From the NCBI GenBank assembly GCA_951799425.1, contig OX637410.1, positions 4,402,001-4,466,000 of the forward strand: a stretch of DNA of 64,000 bases, read 5' to 3'. The translations under genes were made by a program, and so were the position numbers. Below, one piece after another: positions 1 to 13,000 of the stretch (positions are counted from its first letter, which is position 1; each line of letters begins with the position of its first letter). Under the pieces are notes generated by a model, which saw nothing but the letters and a program-made list of their open reading frames with translations, made no database searches and had not been told where the DNA came from. Origin of the DNA: Ilex aquifolium. Its lineage: Eukaryota > Streptophyta > Magnoliopsida > Aquifoliales > Aquifoliaceae.

Positions 1-455
1 CTTGAAGGTATCCCCTAGGAAAGGAATATCTAGATTTGGGGAAAAAGGATAAATTGACTCCCACATACATTGGACCCTTCAAGGTAGTACAATGTGTTAG
101 AAGTGTAACCTATCAACTTGGCTTGCCAACTTAATTGTTGGGAGTACATAACATATTTTATGTATTCATGTTAAGGAAATGTGAGCTAGATGCTTCGCAT
201 ATTATTGACTGGAGGGATATTCAAATTCAGGAAAATGGAACTTACGAAGAACAGCTTGTGCAGATTTTGGATACAAAAGAACAAGTATTACGTAACAGGA
301 TTATATTGCTCGTAAATGTGTTATGGCAACATCATGGTATTGAAGGAGCCACTTAGGAATTGGAAGCAGATATGTGTACAAGATATACATATCTTTTTAA
401 CTCTCAAGGTTAGTATCGAATTTCAGGTACGAAAATCTTTTTAAGGGGGATAAAT
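1..455 (+). mobile_element. Ty3/gypsy chromovirus fossil: C-terminal end of pol (integrase tail/chromodomain)
   Basis: The translation around 70-390 matches the end of chromovirus integrases: KCELDASHIIDWRDIQIQ, then LDTKEQVLRN, then LVNVLWQHHGIEGATWELEA, a degenerate chromodomain. A purine-rich tract at 441-450 precedes the LTR. Only this 3' end is in the window and it is broken. Confidence 0.85.
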
Positions 456-2167
456 TGTGACGACCTGTATATAAATTAATTAGTAGGTCATTAATTATGA
501 TTTTATATAATTAAAATATTATTTTTAAAAGTTTTAAACAAATAAATGGACCTCTAATATGAATTCCTTACATTGAAACGAGAAGATTGACTATAATATA
601 GGTCATATTTCATGTTAAAATAATAAATAAATAAAAAGACGTAATATCCAAATGATGTAGTAAAATTTTAAAATGATATATATATATATATATATAATTA
701 AGCATGTGTCAAATGAGGTGGGAGACTTATAAGAGTGCCAAGTGTAAGTTAAAAAATCAAAAATATTTGTCCATGATGATGCTAACATTTTTGCCTCACG
801 AATGATGTGAGAAGGGGTCAAGTTGGCTATAAATAGCCCTGGTCAATGGCCATTCGGACTACACAGAAAAGGGCAAAGGAACGAGAGAGAAAAAAAAAAG
901 GGAAAGGAAGGAAGAGAGAGGGAGAAAGGAAGAAAATTGTCAAAATTTTGTCAACCTAAGAGTTCGATCTTGCGATCAAAAATTTGGGTAAGATTTTTGA
1001 GTTGTGATTCAGTAATTTTATAGATTCAAATCACCTGAATTTGATACTCGTTAAATATTTTTTTGGATCAAACTCAAGTATCGTTATTTTCCATTAGTTA
1101 CTCCAAAAATTATTTTTAGTTTAACTATGTCATTATTACCTATTTTTATTCTAAAATATTACTTCGTTTGTTTTGCTACAGTACACGATATCGAGTCAAT
1201 GTTACATCAGAGATAAGGTTTTCTTTATCTATTACTATCATTGATGCATCTCATGCATATTTGGGAGGGGGGTTTCATATCAAATCTATTTTAATTATAA
1301 TATTATATCGCTTTAATCATGGGGTTGGATTCAGGTTTTATAAATAAATCGTGATCATGCAGATGTTATATTTTTTTTATATCGAAACCCTAATTATCTT
1401 CTAAAACCAAGTTGCATATAAAATATTTTTGATTATCTATTTAATGTTTGATTTTCTACTTCTTGTTTGGATCTAAATATGATATGACTCTATTTTATGA
1501 TTTTTGATGAAATTATCATGGATGCACATTATCGATAGCAGAGGGTTAGTAGAGGTGTGGTCCTTGCGAGGGTTCATGGGATTCCTACTAGTCATTGGGT
1601 TCACTGATTAGTAATATCGATTGTCGTTAGTAACCTGTGTGGCACCACAGAATTCCTGGTATTGGTGTTCCTATAAAAACAAGAAGGGCATCGGGTTCCC
1701 TATGGTGCAAGACCACAAAGTTTTCTCTGGAGGCGGTTCATGCATGGACCAGAAAATTAACGAATTGTTATGATCGATATGTGCTATATTTTTTATTTAT
1801 TTGATTCGTTAATTTAACCTATTTCTGCATTTACTTGCTAATCAATTATATTATGTACTATTTTAAAACCTTGATAGTCATTGATAAACATTATCCTACT
1901 AGCTAGTGAGTTCATCCCTATTTAACATTTTTTAGAAATATGAAGCAAGACAGGAGAATAAGCTCGACAGATAGTGGATAGAGACTGTTATTATTATTTT
2001 TCTTTATGTTATATCAAGAACATTTTAGCTGATCGAGTGGAGATTATGTTATCTTTATGTAACCGTACGCCAAATGTGTCAATAGAAAGAAGGTTACTAT
2101 GAGTTATGTGCAGCTTTATTCTTTAATCAAACCCCATTATTTCTTGGAAAAAAATTAGGATGTGACA
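456..2167 (+). repeat. 3' LTR of the gypsy chromovirus (about 1.7 kb)
   Basis: Begins TGTGACGACC right after the polypurine tract and probably ends GATGTGACA at 2167. A promoter-like GGCTATAAATAG lies near 823-834, followed by a purine-rich leader. The right end rests on the TG...CA convention; the mate LTR and left flank are outside the window. Confidence 0.65.
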
Positions 2168-2883
2168 TCAGACATGCACTCAAAAGGTGTCTAAGACACA
2201 TCATCAATGAAATCCACGTGTATGCATAGGATGAAAACATCCCAGCAATTATGGAGGCAAGTACACAATCCCTTTTGCTTGAGCCACAACTCCTCAACCG
2301 TCTAGTCACATCATATCCCACCTAAGCTCTTACGAATACATCGCATTGCCAAAGGAGCAGGTTTCGCCTCAAATCTGGTTTGCCCCTGAATTAAAAACAG
2401 AAGCGAAACCATTCGAGCTCAGGCTAAGGGGCAACTAATGATACCAGGATCAACAAATAGGTTTTTACTTATCATAACTCGATCTCAAATAACACGACTT
2501 CATCAGTGCCATAGATGGGATGACTAGCAAGCCCTTACAGTAAGGAAAGATGCACAGACCACCCAGCTCATGCAGGGATTTCAAGAGCTTAACCGACTAG
2601 AGTAAGAATGTCTCGTCACGTCACACCTAGGGAATATAATAGCCCATAATATTCACTCCACCAAATTTTAACAAACTTGGGGACCATGTGATGATGACGA
2701 AGGGACCACCCCAACTATGGGCATATATATACTAAGGTCCATCTCCATATAGAGGCATCAAATGCATTGTAACCTATCTGTTTCCCCAAGTATTAGAAAA
2801 TCCTACAAAGAGCAAGAGACTCCATTAGAGTGGATTATTCAAGCTTTCTAACTGATGAAACACTACAATTTGCATGTTTTTTT
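2168..2883 (+). repeat. Probable gypsy (Tat-like) LTR scrap
   Basis: A purine tract (AGGCTAAGGGGC, 2421-2432) is followed by TGATACCAGGATC at 2439, the PPT/LTR-start pattern I associate with Tat-lineage gypsy elements. A TATA-like stretch (about 2720-2730) and an R-region-like tail follow, then the next LTR begins. No coding sequence is recognisable. Family call is tentative. Confidence 0.35.
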
Positions 2884-5432
2884 TGTAAAACCTGGAGAAA
2901 TTTGATTTTTTATCAAAAATGGCAAAACAGTAATTAGTCGCTACGGGACGGGTTGAAAACCCAAATTTTTCTAGAACTCGGATGACGAAACGGACCTCAC
3001 CGTTGGATTCGTCTCGCGAAATCTAGTTACCCAGTCAATTTTCGTCAAATTATGAAACAGTCAAATTTTTTGCGTTTTATGAAGCAATCGAGTCTGCATG
3101 ACCTAAATAAACGAGACCGTGAATTAAATTGCGAAAATTGAAAAATAATTTAAAGCTAGTTCAAATAAAAATATTTGAATTTGAATCGGAATAAAATTTA
3201 ATTGATTCGGGACAAAATCGGACCCGAAAAAGGTGAACGTGTGGCGCAACGTAGGCCAAGTGTCCAATGAGTATAAATATGAGAAAAAAATCATATTTTC
3301 TCCCCATTTGACCATTATATTTTTGCTGGAAAAGAGAGAGGGAAGAGGAGAGGGAAAATCAAGGGATTCTTCAAACTTCTCTTTACGATCTACGGCTTTC
3401 CTTCGGTCGAATCACCTCGGGCCAAAAACAAAGAGTGTTCTACTCAACGTGGGCTACAAAACTATACCAAAAATTAAAGGTTTAGACGAATTTCAAAGGA
3501 TGGGATTTTGGGAATCGAGGGTTAGAGCTTGATTTGGGTCTTGGAAGGCTTTCTACCACTTGTTTTACGTTTCAAGAGGTAGAGTTTATTTCCTAATTAG
3601 GTTTATTTTCAACCTAGGGTTCCCTATGATATGAGTAGCATGAATTGAGATGAATTCTCTTATTTGATGTAGTCCTAGTGTAACTAGAGTATGGGAAATG
3701 GGTATAAAAACATGCTAAACCAATCTTGCATGAATTTTTTTCTAGAATTTACTTGTTTGGTAAATTCATGAGAAATGTGATAAATTGTGTATGATGGTGT
3801 GTTACATGATTGTATACCTAGAAGGTGTTTGATAAAATGTCTATGTTAATGTAGTATGTTTGTTTCATTGAAAATGTTATAACATGCTTGGTGAGAATGT
3901 GAATTGTAATTATATGCCTTTGATATAATTGACAATTTGGGAATATGATGATGTTGGAATGTAATTTTATGCTTTATGGAAAATGGGTATTAAGAAGGGT
4001 TAAAATCAATTCTAGCATGAATTGGGTATTTAGAAATTACTTGTTTGTGATTTCTCGTGAAATATATTGATTGGGCATGCTAAGTGTTTATATTTATGCC
4101 TTGAAGGTGTTTAATGAAATGTCTATATGGATTAAGTATGTTATTTGCATTGATTATGTTATGACATGCTTGGAAGTTGATGTTGGTATATGCATTATGA
4201 TATATTGATATTGAGGGTGTTGATGGTGGTTACATGCTTATGATATAATTGACCATGGAAAAAGGTTGATGGACATTTAAGTTGTTCATATTGTGCTCAT
4301 GATCTATTAAATTTAATATTGAAAATGCAATTGTACATCACATTTGCACATGCACGAAAAACATCGGATTTCATGGCATGTGACATGAGTGTGGGTGTGT
4401 GCATATTTTTCGGATCAAAACACCATTATTTGTGGATGATACGTAGGCTCGGGAATATTGGACCAAGGTTCAACTAAGTCGTACAGTTTACATTGAAAAT
4501 AGGGTCAGAGTTAGCAAGAAGGGCTAGATTATCCTTCGGGTGCAAGATCCGGTGATTTTAGATATGCACTTCATTGGTATCGAGTCCATAAAGTGTGTTG
4601 GCGTATGCGGAGCCGTTGGTGGAAGTCCATAAATGTTGTGTCAGTTGGGTGCCCGTTGGTGGAAGTCCATAAATACCCACCCCAAGAAAGACTTGAGATT
4701 TAAAATGGTCATTGGATGTGTAACATCAATGGCAGGGCTTGGAATGTTCGAATTCATACGCATGACATTGAATGTGTTATGGGAGTCGGTGAAGACTCGG
4801 GTTGAATTGCATGTGTGACTCTCATCTCATTTCATCGCATGATATAGAGGATTCCATTATTGAATTCCATATTTTTGAATGGAGTAATTGTTACTTGTGA
4901 ATTGCATGTGAACATTTCATATGCATCTAGGTTGGAGAGTAACATCTTTAGGAGATACTCTATTGAGCGTGACTCACTCTTTATGGGGATAATATTCAGG
5001 TGCGGGACAAGTGCCGGCGCACGGCTCTCACATGGGCTCTCATTCATGAAGAAAAGTCGAGATGTGACTTTAAATGATATTTTTGTAAAACTAATATGTA
5101 TTTTAGTTTTTGGACATGCAATATTATGAAAAGGAGTGTAACAAACTCTTATGGACTATGATTGTATAAAATTGTATGTTACATGAGTTTGAGTTGTTAT
5201 ATGAGTATAGATAAATAGACTCGGTGTGGTCAATGTTGTATGATTCCACATGTTACATTTTGGGTAAAACTCCCCGTATAAAGGAGAATTTGCTCGAATT
5301 TTGTTAAATTATGAATATTGATAAATGGGGTATAACGGCGTAGTATCAAATTACACGATATCCACAGGTATTTCGCGAGTTAATGGATGATCAACAGGAT
5401 AATTACGGACACCCAAATTTTAGAACGTCACA
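2884..5432 (+). repeat. Probable solo LTR, Ty3/gypsy, about 2.55 kb
   Basis: Starts TGTAAAACCTGGAG and ends near GAACGTCACA. No polypurine tract precedes it and no primer-binding site follows, so it reads as a solo LTR. A TATA box (GAGTATAAATATG, about 3268-3280) and a purine-rich leader resemble the LTR at 456-2167 in design. Its first 1.3-1.6 kb is repeated, diverged, at 39172-40500. Flanking 5-mers (TTTTT / CTTTT) give only a weak target duplication. Confidence 0.6.
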
Positions 5433-5664
5433 CTTTTTGTTATTCATCACTTGTCTGCACACTTAGATTATTGCGCACAAGCCTTAAGCCCTTCTGCTTA
5501 AGCAATCCAATCTCAACTTTGAGTTCACATATCATCAATTACAATCATTTTAAAAGAAAAAATTATAATTAATAATATATTTTTGGAATAAAACTTTTAT
5601 AAATTGGGAATAATATTTGTGATTGTAAACAATATTTTTAAAGAAACTCCACAATATTAATAAG
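5433..5664. other. Intergenic, nothing recognised
   Basis: AT-rich sequence between the probable solo LTR and the MITE; no gene, repeat pair or RNA gene seen. Confidence 0.5.
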
Positions 5665-6252
5665 GGTGTGTTGGGTCTTTTACATTTGGACAAGCGATAT
5701 TCTAAAGGATGGCTTTTTTTCCACCCCATTTAATCCTCTTACTTCAATTACTAATTTCACCCTATCTATACTCACCCCATTAATTACTAAAATTACCTCA
5801 TCTATATTCACTAATTATAAACTAAATTTATTTAATTTTATTTCAACGTATTATATAGACAATGATTAAAATTTCATTTCGATGTATTATTTCAGTATGA
5901 TAATATTTCAGAAGTAGAATAAAAATTAATAATTATTTTTAAAATATTAATCAAAATATTGTATAATATCTCAAAATATTTCAAAGACATTAGCAAAAAT
6001 ATCTCAATGCCTAGAAATAATATAGATCACCTCGAAGCATTATAATTTCGCTTCAATTATTAATTTTGATTTCTTTAACATATATTTAATAGTTTAATTA
6101 AATGAGTATAAATAAAGTGAACCTAATAACTAATGAGGGAGGATATAAATGGGGTGAACTTAATAATTTGAAGTAAGAAGATTAAATATGGTTAAAAAAA
6201 AGATTTAAGGGATGAGAATAACCAAAGTTCAATGGGAAATTGTACTTTACTC
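5665..6252. mobile_element. Fold-back MITE with long imperfect terminal inverted repeats
   Basis: 5718-5790 (CCACCCCATTTAATCCTCTT...) is the imperfect reverse complement of 6120-6195 (...AAGTAAGAAGATTAAATATG). The right end reads, on the minus strand, GTAAAGTACAATTTCCC then TTGAACTTTGG, a start seen in Mutator-type plant MITEs as I recall. AT-rich core, no ORF. Exact ends and target duplication unresolved. Confidence 0.6.
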
Positions 6253-6779
6253 TTATTTTTGGTTTGGGTTTTCATCCGAACAGAAATTACTGAAGAACAT
6301 AGGTTCTATGAATTCATCATTTAACAACTAATAACAATTGTCCAGTCAAGTGCTTGAATTGGTCCCCGTAAAATTCCACTTACAACCCCACTCGAGAATG
6401 AAACTTGCACTAATCTACTCATGTATAAGCTACAAAAAAAAAAAAAAAAAAGAAACAAAAAACCAATAACTAGAAAAATACATTAAAAGCACGTCGTGTT
6501 TGGCTGGGTTCCTGGTAGGGGTCACAGGGTTACCAGACAACAACAGACAACAGAAGCTATGTACAGATCCTATTTATGAAACACAAAAGGCTTTCAAAGA
6601 AAAGGTTTTCTCCTTTTCCTTTCCAACCATTTTTTTCTATTTATTTTCTGTTCTATACGCATGTTCACATCGTGTAGGACCAATAAAACTTTCCTGTGAC
6701 TGAAGGATTTTATCAATGTAACCCAACAGCCAAAACCAGGCTATTACCTAACCTGGTTGATCTGCATGGGAAATGAGGT
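6253..6779 (-). other. ARI 3' UTR and downstream flank
   Basis: No coding sequence. On the minus strand an AATAAA hexamer lies at 6645-6640, about 135 nt past the stop, and is the best visible poly(A) signal. The true cleavage site is not determined. An A18 run lies near 6433-6450. Confidence 0.5.
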
Positions 6780-7050
6780 TCACTGGCGTTGATGACACAT
6801 TTGGCAGATAGTAGCAGACTTGACATTGGCAAACGTGCAGTATTCGCAAGACCAGTGTCCGGGATCGTCTATGTTTCTAGAACTGCTAGATTTGGATGCA
6901 GTTGCCTTACCCCTGCTACCTCTGCCCTTACTGCTACCACCACCTAAGCTCTTTGAGCTAGCCATCCTGCTGCATGCACCATGGGAGTCCACATCTGACA
7001 GACCATTCTCTAAAGCTCGGACCAGATTCTCAAAATAATTCCGCGTCACA
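6780..7050 (-). CDS. ARI8: ARI last exon k: end of Ariadne domain, linker, RanBP2-type zinc finger, stop
   Basis: 271 bp: completes Ser, then [20 protein letters not shown], a Ser/Gly/Lys-rich linker with the [12 protein letters not shown] segment, and the finger WSCEYCTF...ATICQMC, ending HQRQ and TGA. The W-x-C-x2-C...N...C-x2-C spacing fits a RanBP2 (NZF-like) finger, which in other proteins often binds ubiquitin; that function is inferred. Acceptor TTGCAG. Confidence 0.95.
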
Positions 7051-10000
7051 CTGCAAGCATGGGCATTGCACAATATCAGATAAGACAAAAGTATTGATTT
7101 CCGAAGGCGGCAATCATAAGAAAAGAGAAGAAAGGAGAAACCAAGTCATATAAAGCTACAATAATACATCAGTGTTGATACTAACATATGGTTAAATTTC
7201 AAACAATGGCACTACATACAGGAAGCTCACTAACTAGTTCTTGATAAACCATGAAGAATTAAAATGCTAAATAAGTGAAGCACTCACGCAGGTAATATGT
7301 CAAGACACTATGGAAGTAATACAACAAATTACTTACTGAACTAAAGAAGTGATACCAAGGCCATGAACTAAAAAAAAAAAACACCAATACAACTAAAACT
7401 AAAAAAAAAGAAAACTAAAACACCAATACAACTGATTTAAAGGATTCATGAAATGCTGCAATTAACAAGAATACTCAATATATGTGGGATGGTTGCAGAC
7501 AATCATTGTAATGGCACCATTCATGATCACAAGTTTAGATTAAAATCTGCAGGGAAGTCCCAAAGTTATCGGTCTCTACTTTTCATGTTTCCATAAAGGC
7601 CAGGATGCCAGCATATAATTTTTTTGTCACATAATTCAATTATTTTTTCCATCATCAAATTTGGACTATGATCATGATTCAACGACCAAAAGTGAGACCA
7701 TGTGCCTACTTGAAAACCACTAACGGACGGCTGTTGAATATGAACTTCCATAATTGCTTTCTGAGTTAGCATTATTTTGAGTTTACTAGTTCTCTCCTGC
7801 ATGGCTGCATCATATCTTGCATTATGCAATGAGCAAAGAACATTTGTTTGACAGTTCTTGACAAATGAAGAGAAAAAAGTGCTATTAAAGTCAATATGGA
7901 GAGTTAAAACCAAAGGTTTCGTTTTCTCCATCCTCTTTTCCCAAACCAATCTATAATTCCGCATACATGTCCCCTTGAGTGAGAGGCAGTTAACTGGGAG
8001 AGACTTGTGCTCTTACACATCCCTCTTTCCATCTACATTACCAAAATTAATAATTTTATTGTTTATAATTACTAATCGTTTGATTAAAGCTCAGTCTCTT
8101 TTTTAAGCAATTTTGATAGCTATTGCATCAGAAATATAATTTTGATAACTGTTTCATATCCATATTATATGATGCTTACGCCTATATCAGACATATAACA
8201 CCATTCTGCTAAGATAATTTGAGATTTGTCGACCACTGAATCATCTTTAACTTTTGTAGAGGGAGTATCTTTCCAAATACATCAAATTCACGGTATTTAA
8301 AAACATAAATAGTTGAATATTAATTCCCATCATTTTAATGATTCACTAGATTTAAACACTAATCAAATAATGAGTAGCAAAGCAAGAATTATGGTTGCTC
8401 CATCTTTAGGTAAGGGGAAAAGGCTTGTAAACAATGTACATGCAAGAGTAAAAACCTCTGGCACAATGTTCTTTCGCCCAATCAAACAGTGGAGACATAA
8501 ATTTGGAACTCCAAATTAAAGACAATTTTAATTGAGAATAACCTGGTCAGTCCAGCCAGCTTTGTGCGGAAGTCATTGAAGTCTCTTGATGGACCCTCAG
8601 CGTTGAGGTACCCTTGCAGTTCCTTCTCTGCACATTGATGAAGTCGTTCCAAGCCAGACTCTGCCTCACCTGAAAAACAATGGCAACCATCAGTGAAACA
8701 GAGGAAAAAAAAAAATAAAGAATAGATCTGCGTTTGCAAAGGAAATTATGGCATACCCTGTAAATACTCAAAGAACTGTCTCTTGGCTTGTTCATTCTCA
8801 GGCAAGTAAAACCCATAGGCATATGTCCATTTTAGCACCCGTCTACATTCAACTATCTGCAACACAGCAAATTGAACAGCAAAATTAATATGTACTTTCT
8901 GGAAAATGGGAGAGCATATGAAGTCACCTGTAGCCAAGCCTCTATTATGAACTTAAGCTGTGATTCAGGTTGGCACTGTCTATCACTCAGCTTCTCAAGC
9001 TGCAAAAATATAGACTACCGTCATAATTTTTTTAATTGGACTGGACGTAGAGCTGAATAGCTAAAAGGGCAAGGCTGCCCCAACCACCAACCCCCCCCCA
9101 ACCAAAAAAAAAAAAACACAACACACCAAAAAAAAAAAAAAGAGGCACCCAGAGCCAATCCCCCTACAGCTGATTTGCCTTTTTTTCTGGCTGGGCAGTA
9201 CAGACAATTAGCCAGTAACTAATAACAGATGTCACACTATAATAGACTTCTTTGGAAACCAGCTTGGTTCCATAGTGGATGATTAATAACTCAATGATCT
9301 ACTAGCTAATAATTTACAAAGTTATTGACATATTCTGCTATTAAAATATAAATGTAAACAAGAATACAAGCACAAACAAAGATACCGTATGGACATATTA
9401 CATTTTTTTAGCAGCATAGATAAACAACATAAAGAAGAGTAGTGAACAGGCAGCTCAATGCACGAGGTTCCAGCAACTGTGAAGTCTCAGGAGGATGTAC
9501 AGTATTAATGAAAACAATCTTCCCATAGGAATGTCTTAGCCTCTGAAAATTATCAACAAACAATAAGATTTGCTGCATCCACTATCTATTCTAACAAAAG
9601 CTGAGTCAATATTACTGAGGTGACTTCAAAGCATTTCCACACCTTCTAATAGAGAAGTATTTCTGTTTTTCTACAATAAGCAAGCAAATTCTCAAAATAT
9701 GTATAAACAAGGACTTCCTTTTCTACGGTCAAAACTTTTGAGGAAATTTTGGTCAATAGAAAGCCCAAGGATACTGATCATTACATCGCTCAGATCATTA
9801 GTCCCCCTCCTACATTCATCCATCATTATTGTCCATTACATACCTTTTCGCCTATAGATTTGTTTATACTATGCAGACTCGTGCAGTGATTTCCTTGTAA
9901 TCAGTTGCTTTTTTAAGGTAATAAAGCCTGAAATCCATTATCATTTGACTTTTTGAAAGAATATTTCTTTTAACCTATTAGACAATCATCTTAGATTATA

Positions 10001-13000
10001 TGTGCTCAGAATCAGTAAACAATACAGATAGAATGGATGCTGTTCAGTGAAAGGTAAGGTGGGGGCGATGATGGCTGAGATGGATTATTTGGAGAGGGGA
10101 TTTGTGGGACGAGTTAGGATGGACAGAGACGGGAATGGGTGGTGGGTGAGGAAAGGAGTGTTGAGAGAACGGGCTATATTTGTGTGTTTTGGAGAGAGAG
10201 AGAGCATTTGCTTACATAGCAAGCATGATTTGATTAGACTCCTCAAACAAGTAGATCTATCTGTATATGCATCCATAGAGAAATACCTAGTTGTTGATTT
10301 TTTTTCTACATTAGTTGGTGCACACATGTGTTGCACTTTTAAATTAGAATGCAAGCTAAAACCTCAAGTAAACACCATAAGTTATAGATCCTATACAACT
10401 AAGTAGCTACTACCCGGATAATATGCAACATATATGAAACTTCAAAGTTAAGAAGCAATTTAAATAAAGGTCTGAATTATTTGCAATCATCACAAAGATT
10501 AACAAATTCACCCCATCACAAGGTCCAACTTTTTTTCCTATCGGTTGTGGGAGCCTAACACAATTCGTTCAACTTTCGAAGGCATTCTTCAATATATATA
10601 TAGACACACACACAGATGAATTATGAATACAACTAACCTTAAATCTTATGTTGCTATACATGAATTTTCTCTGCTAACTTACTAATCCAAGGTAGGTCAT
10701 CCACCTTTTACATACATTACGAAATTAGAGGACTATTGTCGAGTGTTGGCCATCACCAATTCCTTCATAACATTACAACTAACCTACGAGTCTATCATTA
10801 AGGCAGATACCAAGAGCTCCAGACATAACTACTTTACAATAACACTGATGTAGAATACTACAGTAACCAACAAAGAAACAATCTCCATGGCATATTCACA
10901 GGAATTTAGCCAGCTTGCTGCCATCATTGGGTAGCAAATTTTTTTAGCAGGAAGGATCCACTTACGTTGCAATTATTTATTTTACTGTTTAATAGGGATC
11001 TTTAATTCTCAGTGATAGCAACCTACATCTCGTTGTATTGACAATTTTCATTTGGGACAGGTACCATAATAATGTAGCTATTCTATATGGTTCTTTTTTC
11101 ATTTCATTAACCATGAGTAATATAAAAGAAATCAAAATGAATGAAAAAAGGTCATTTCTTGAAACCGGTGCATATCATCATTAGACCAAATATAAATCTC
11201 ACTTGCTCATAGTAATTCAGTTGCGATATGTCTATAAACCGGTGCATATCATCATTAGTATAGGGTATCTAATGTCTAAAATTACTATTTACAAACTCGT
11301 AGCTTTAGTTGTGGTTTCAAAGAAAAGTGGAGCAATGATCAATGATGGCTTTTACAATTGAGTTTGTATCATACCAAGGATATGTTTGAAAGCCAATCCA
11401 ACTTAAGAATAGAGACATTAATTTAGGCATTTGGGGTGAGCTTCACATTGGGAACAAAAGAAGGGGAAATTCTAGTGAGATGTATGATTAGGAGACACCA
11501 CTCTAAGGTAAGATTACCATAATTTATATTAAACACCCCTAAATTAGCAAACTTGGTTTAAAAATCATAAGGAATGGAAGGAAAGTTAGGCTTTTGAATT
11601 ATTTCTCAGTAAAAGGATGTAATAGACCTTTTGCAGTGCTTAAATTCCTTAAAATAAAAGGGAAGAAGAAAATGCAGTGGTGAAGGACAAGAGTCCTAAC
11701 AAAATCTTTTCCTATTCCTTTTCTAATGTTTGGTGTGGCTTGGGTACCAGATATAAAAAATTAGATAGCTTAGAAAATCACCAATTTGTGTAACGTGTTA
11801 ATACTCACATGCATACACCTGCGTACTCTCACCATCATCCAAAACACAACTGCGGATTCGAATGCTCATAGCTTTATGGATATATATACACATAACCAAG
11901 TGGCTAGTGGCCTTGTAAATGTGTTAGGTCTTTCATTGGCCCGATTACAAAAACTGGAATGAAAAATGGTAAATCGGCTGGAAATTAAAAATATATATCT
12001 TTTCCATCTCATGCCCTTCTTGTTGGCCCCTTCTAAAGTCAAATATGCATATTTTGTTGCTTCAGTGACAATAGTTAACAGATGAAAGCCCATGACAATC
12101 CAGAGTTCATACAACTTGACAAGAAAACATAATAAATTTCATTCTAACCAAAATACAAGATGGACAAGAAATTTATGCCATCAAACATATAACTCTACAT
12201 CTGCAAATAATTCTCGATGTGAAAACACAGACACAAAGGGCTAATGAAACAGGGACATACCTTCAAATTCTTTAAAATAGAGAGAATAAAACAAAAATAT
12301 AGAGAAGACCGGAGGAAACCAGAATGGGTCCGAAGGTATTTATTTGCTCTCTGAAAGGCGTCGAAAATTATCTCCAACGCAAATTAATCTACTACATTAA
12401 TGTTTTTTACATGTTCAGTCATTTTGGGCTAAATCAGTTACTGTAGTTGTAAGGTCACAATATAAAATTAATGGTTATAGTTGTTGTAGGGTCTAGAACT
12501 TAAATGAGATACATAATTATAAATTAGGATATTGGAGAGAGAAAGAATTCAATTGACTTTTCAAGAATAAGTATGGGTAAAATAGGAAATCAAAAGTTTT
12601 GAAGCAGCTGACATTTTATATTATTATAGATAGACGGATTTTTGTATGTATGGGATGCTAGCTGAACACCCATTTGATGTTTTGGTTGGTAGTGATGGAT
12701 TTGAGTAGTGGAGCTGCATTACTCGTAATCTAATGGGGAGTCATCATATATCACTCGAGGTGTTTCATAAATCACTTGAGGTGTTCCAAGAAGACCAAAA
12801 CAAATCAATGATGGAATTGAAATTCTAATACTTCGAGGTGTTTCATAATGTTTCAAGATGTTTTGTGATGTTTTAATGCATTTGCACAATTGTTTCAAAA
12901 CGTTTCAAGATATTTTAAGATACTTTAGTATATTCTATCAATGTTTTTAAAAAATAATTCTTAATCTTTTAATGTTTTCATTTTGTTTTCGAAACATTTA

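Noticed and set aside
7566-7964. 132-codon minus-strand ORF in the last ARI intron
   Set aside because: Between two well-placed ARI exons, no domain, and not needed by the family protein; intronic chance frame.
10047-10406. 119-codon plus-strand ORF in the ARI giant intron
   Set aside because: No recognisable domain or codon pattern, and an overlapping antisense ORF of similar length; a chance frame.
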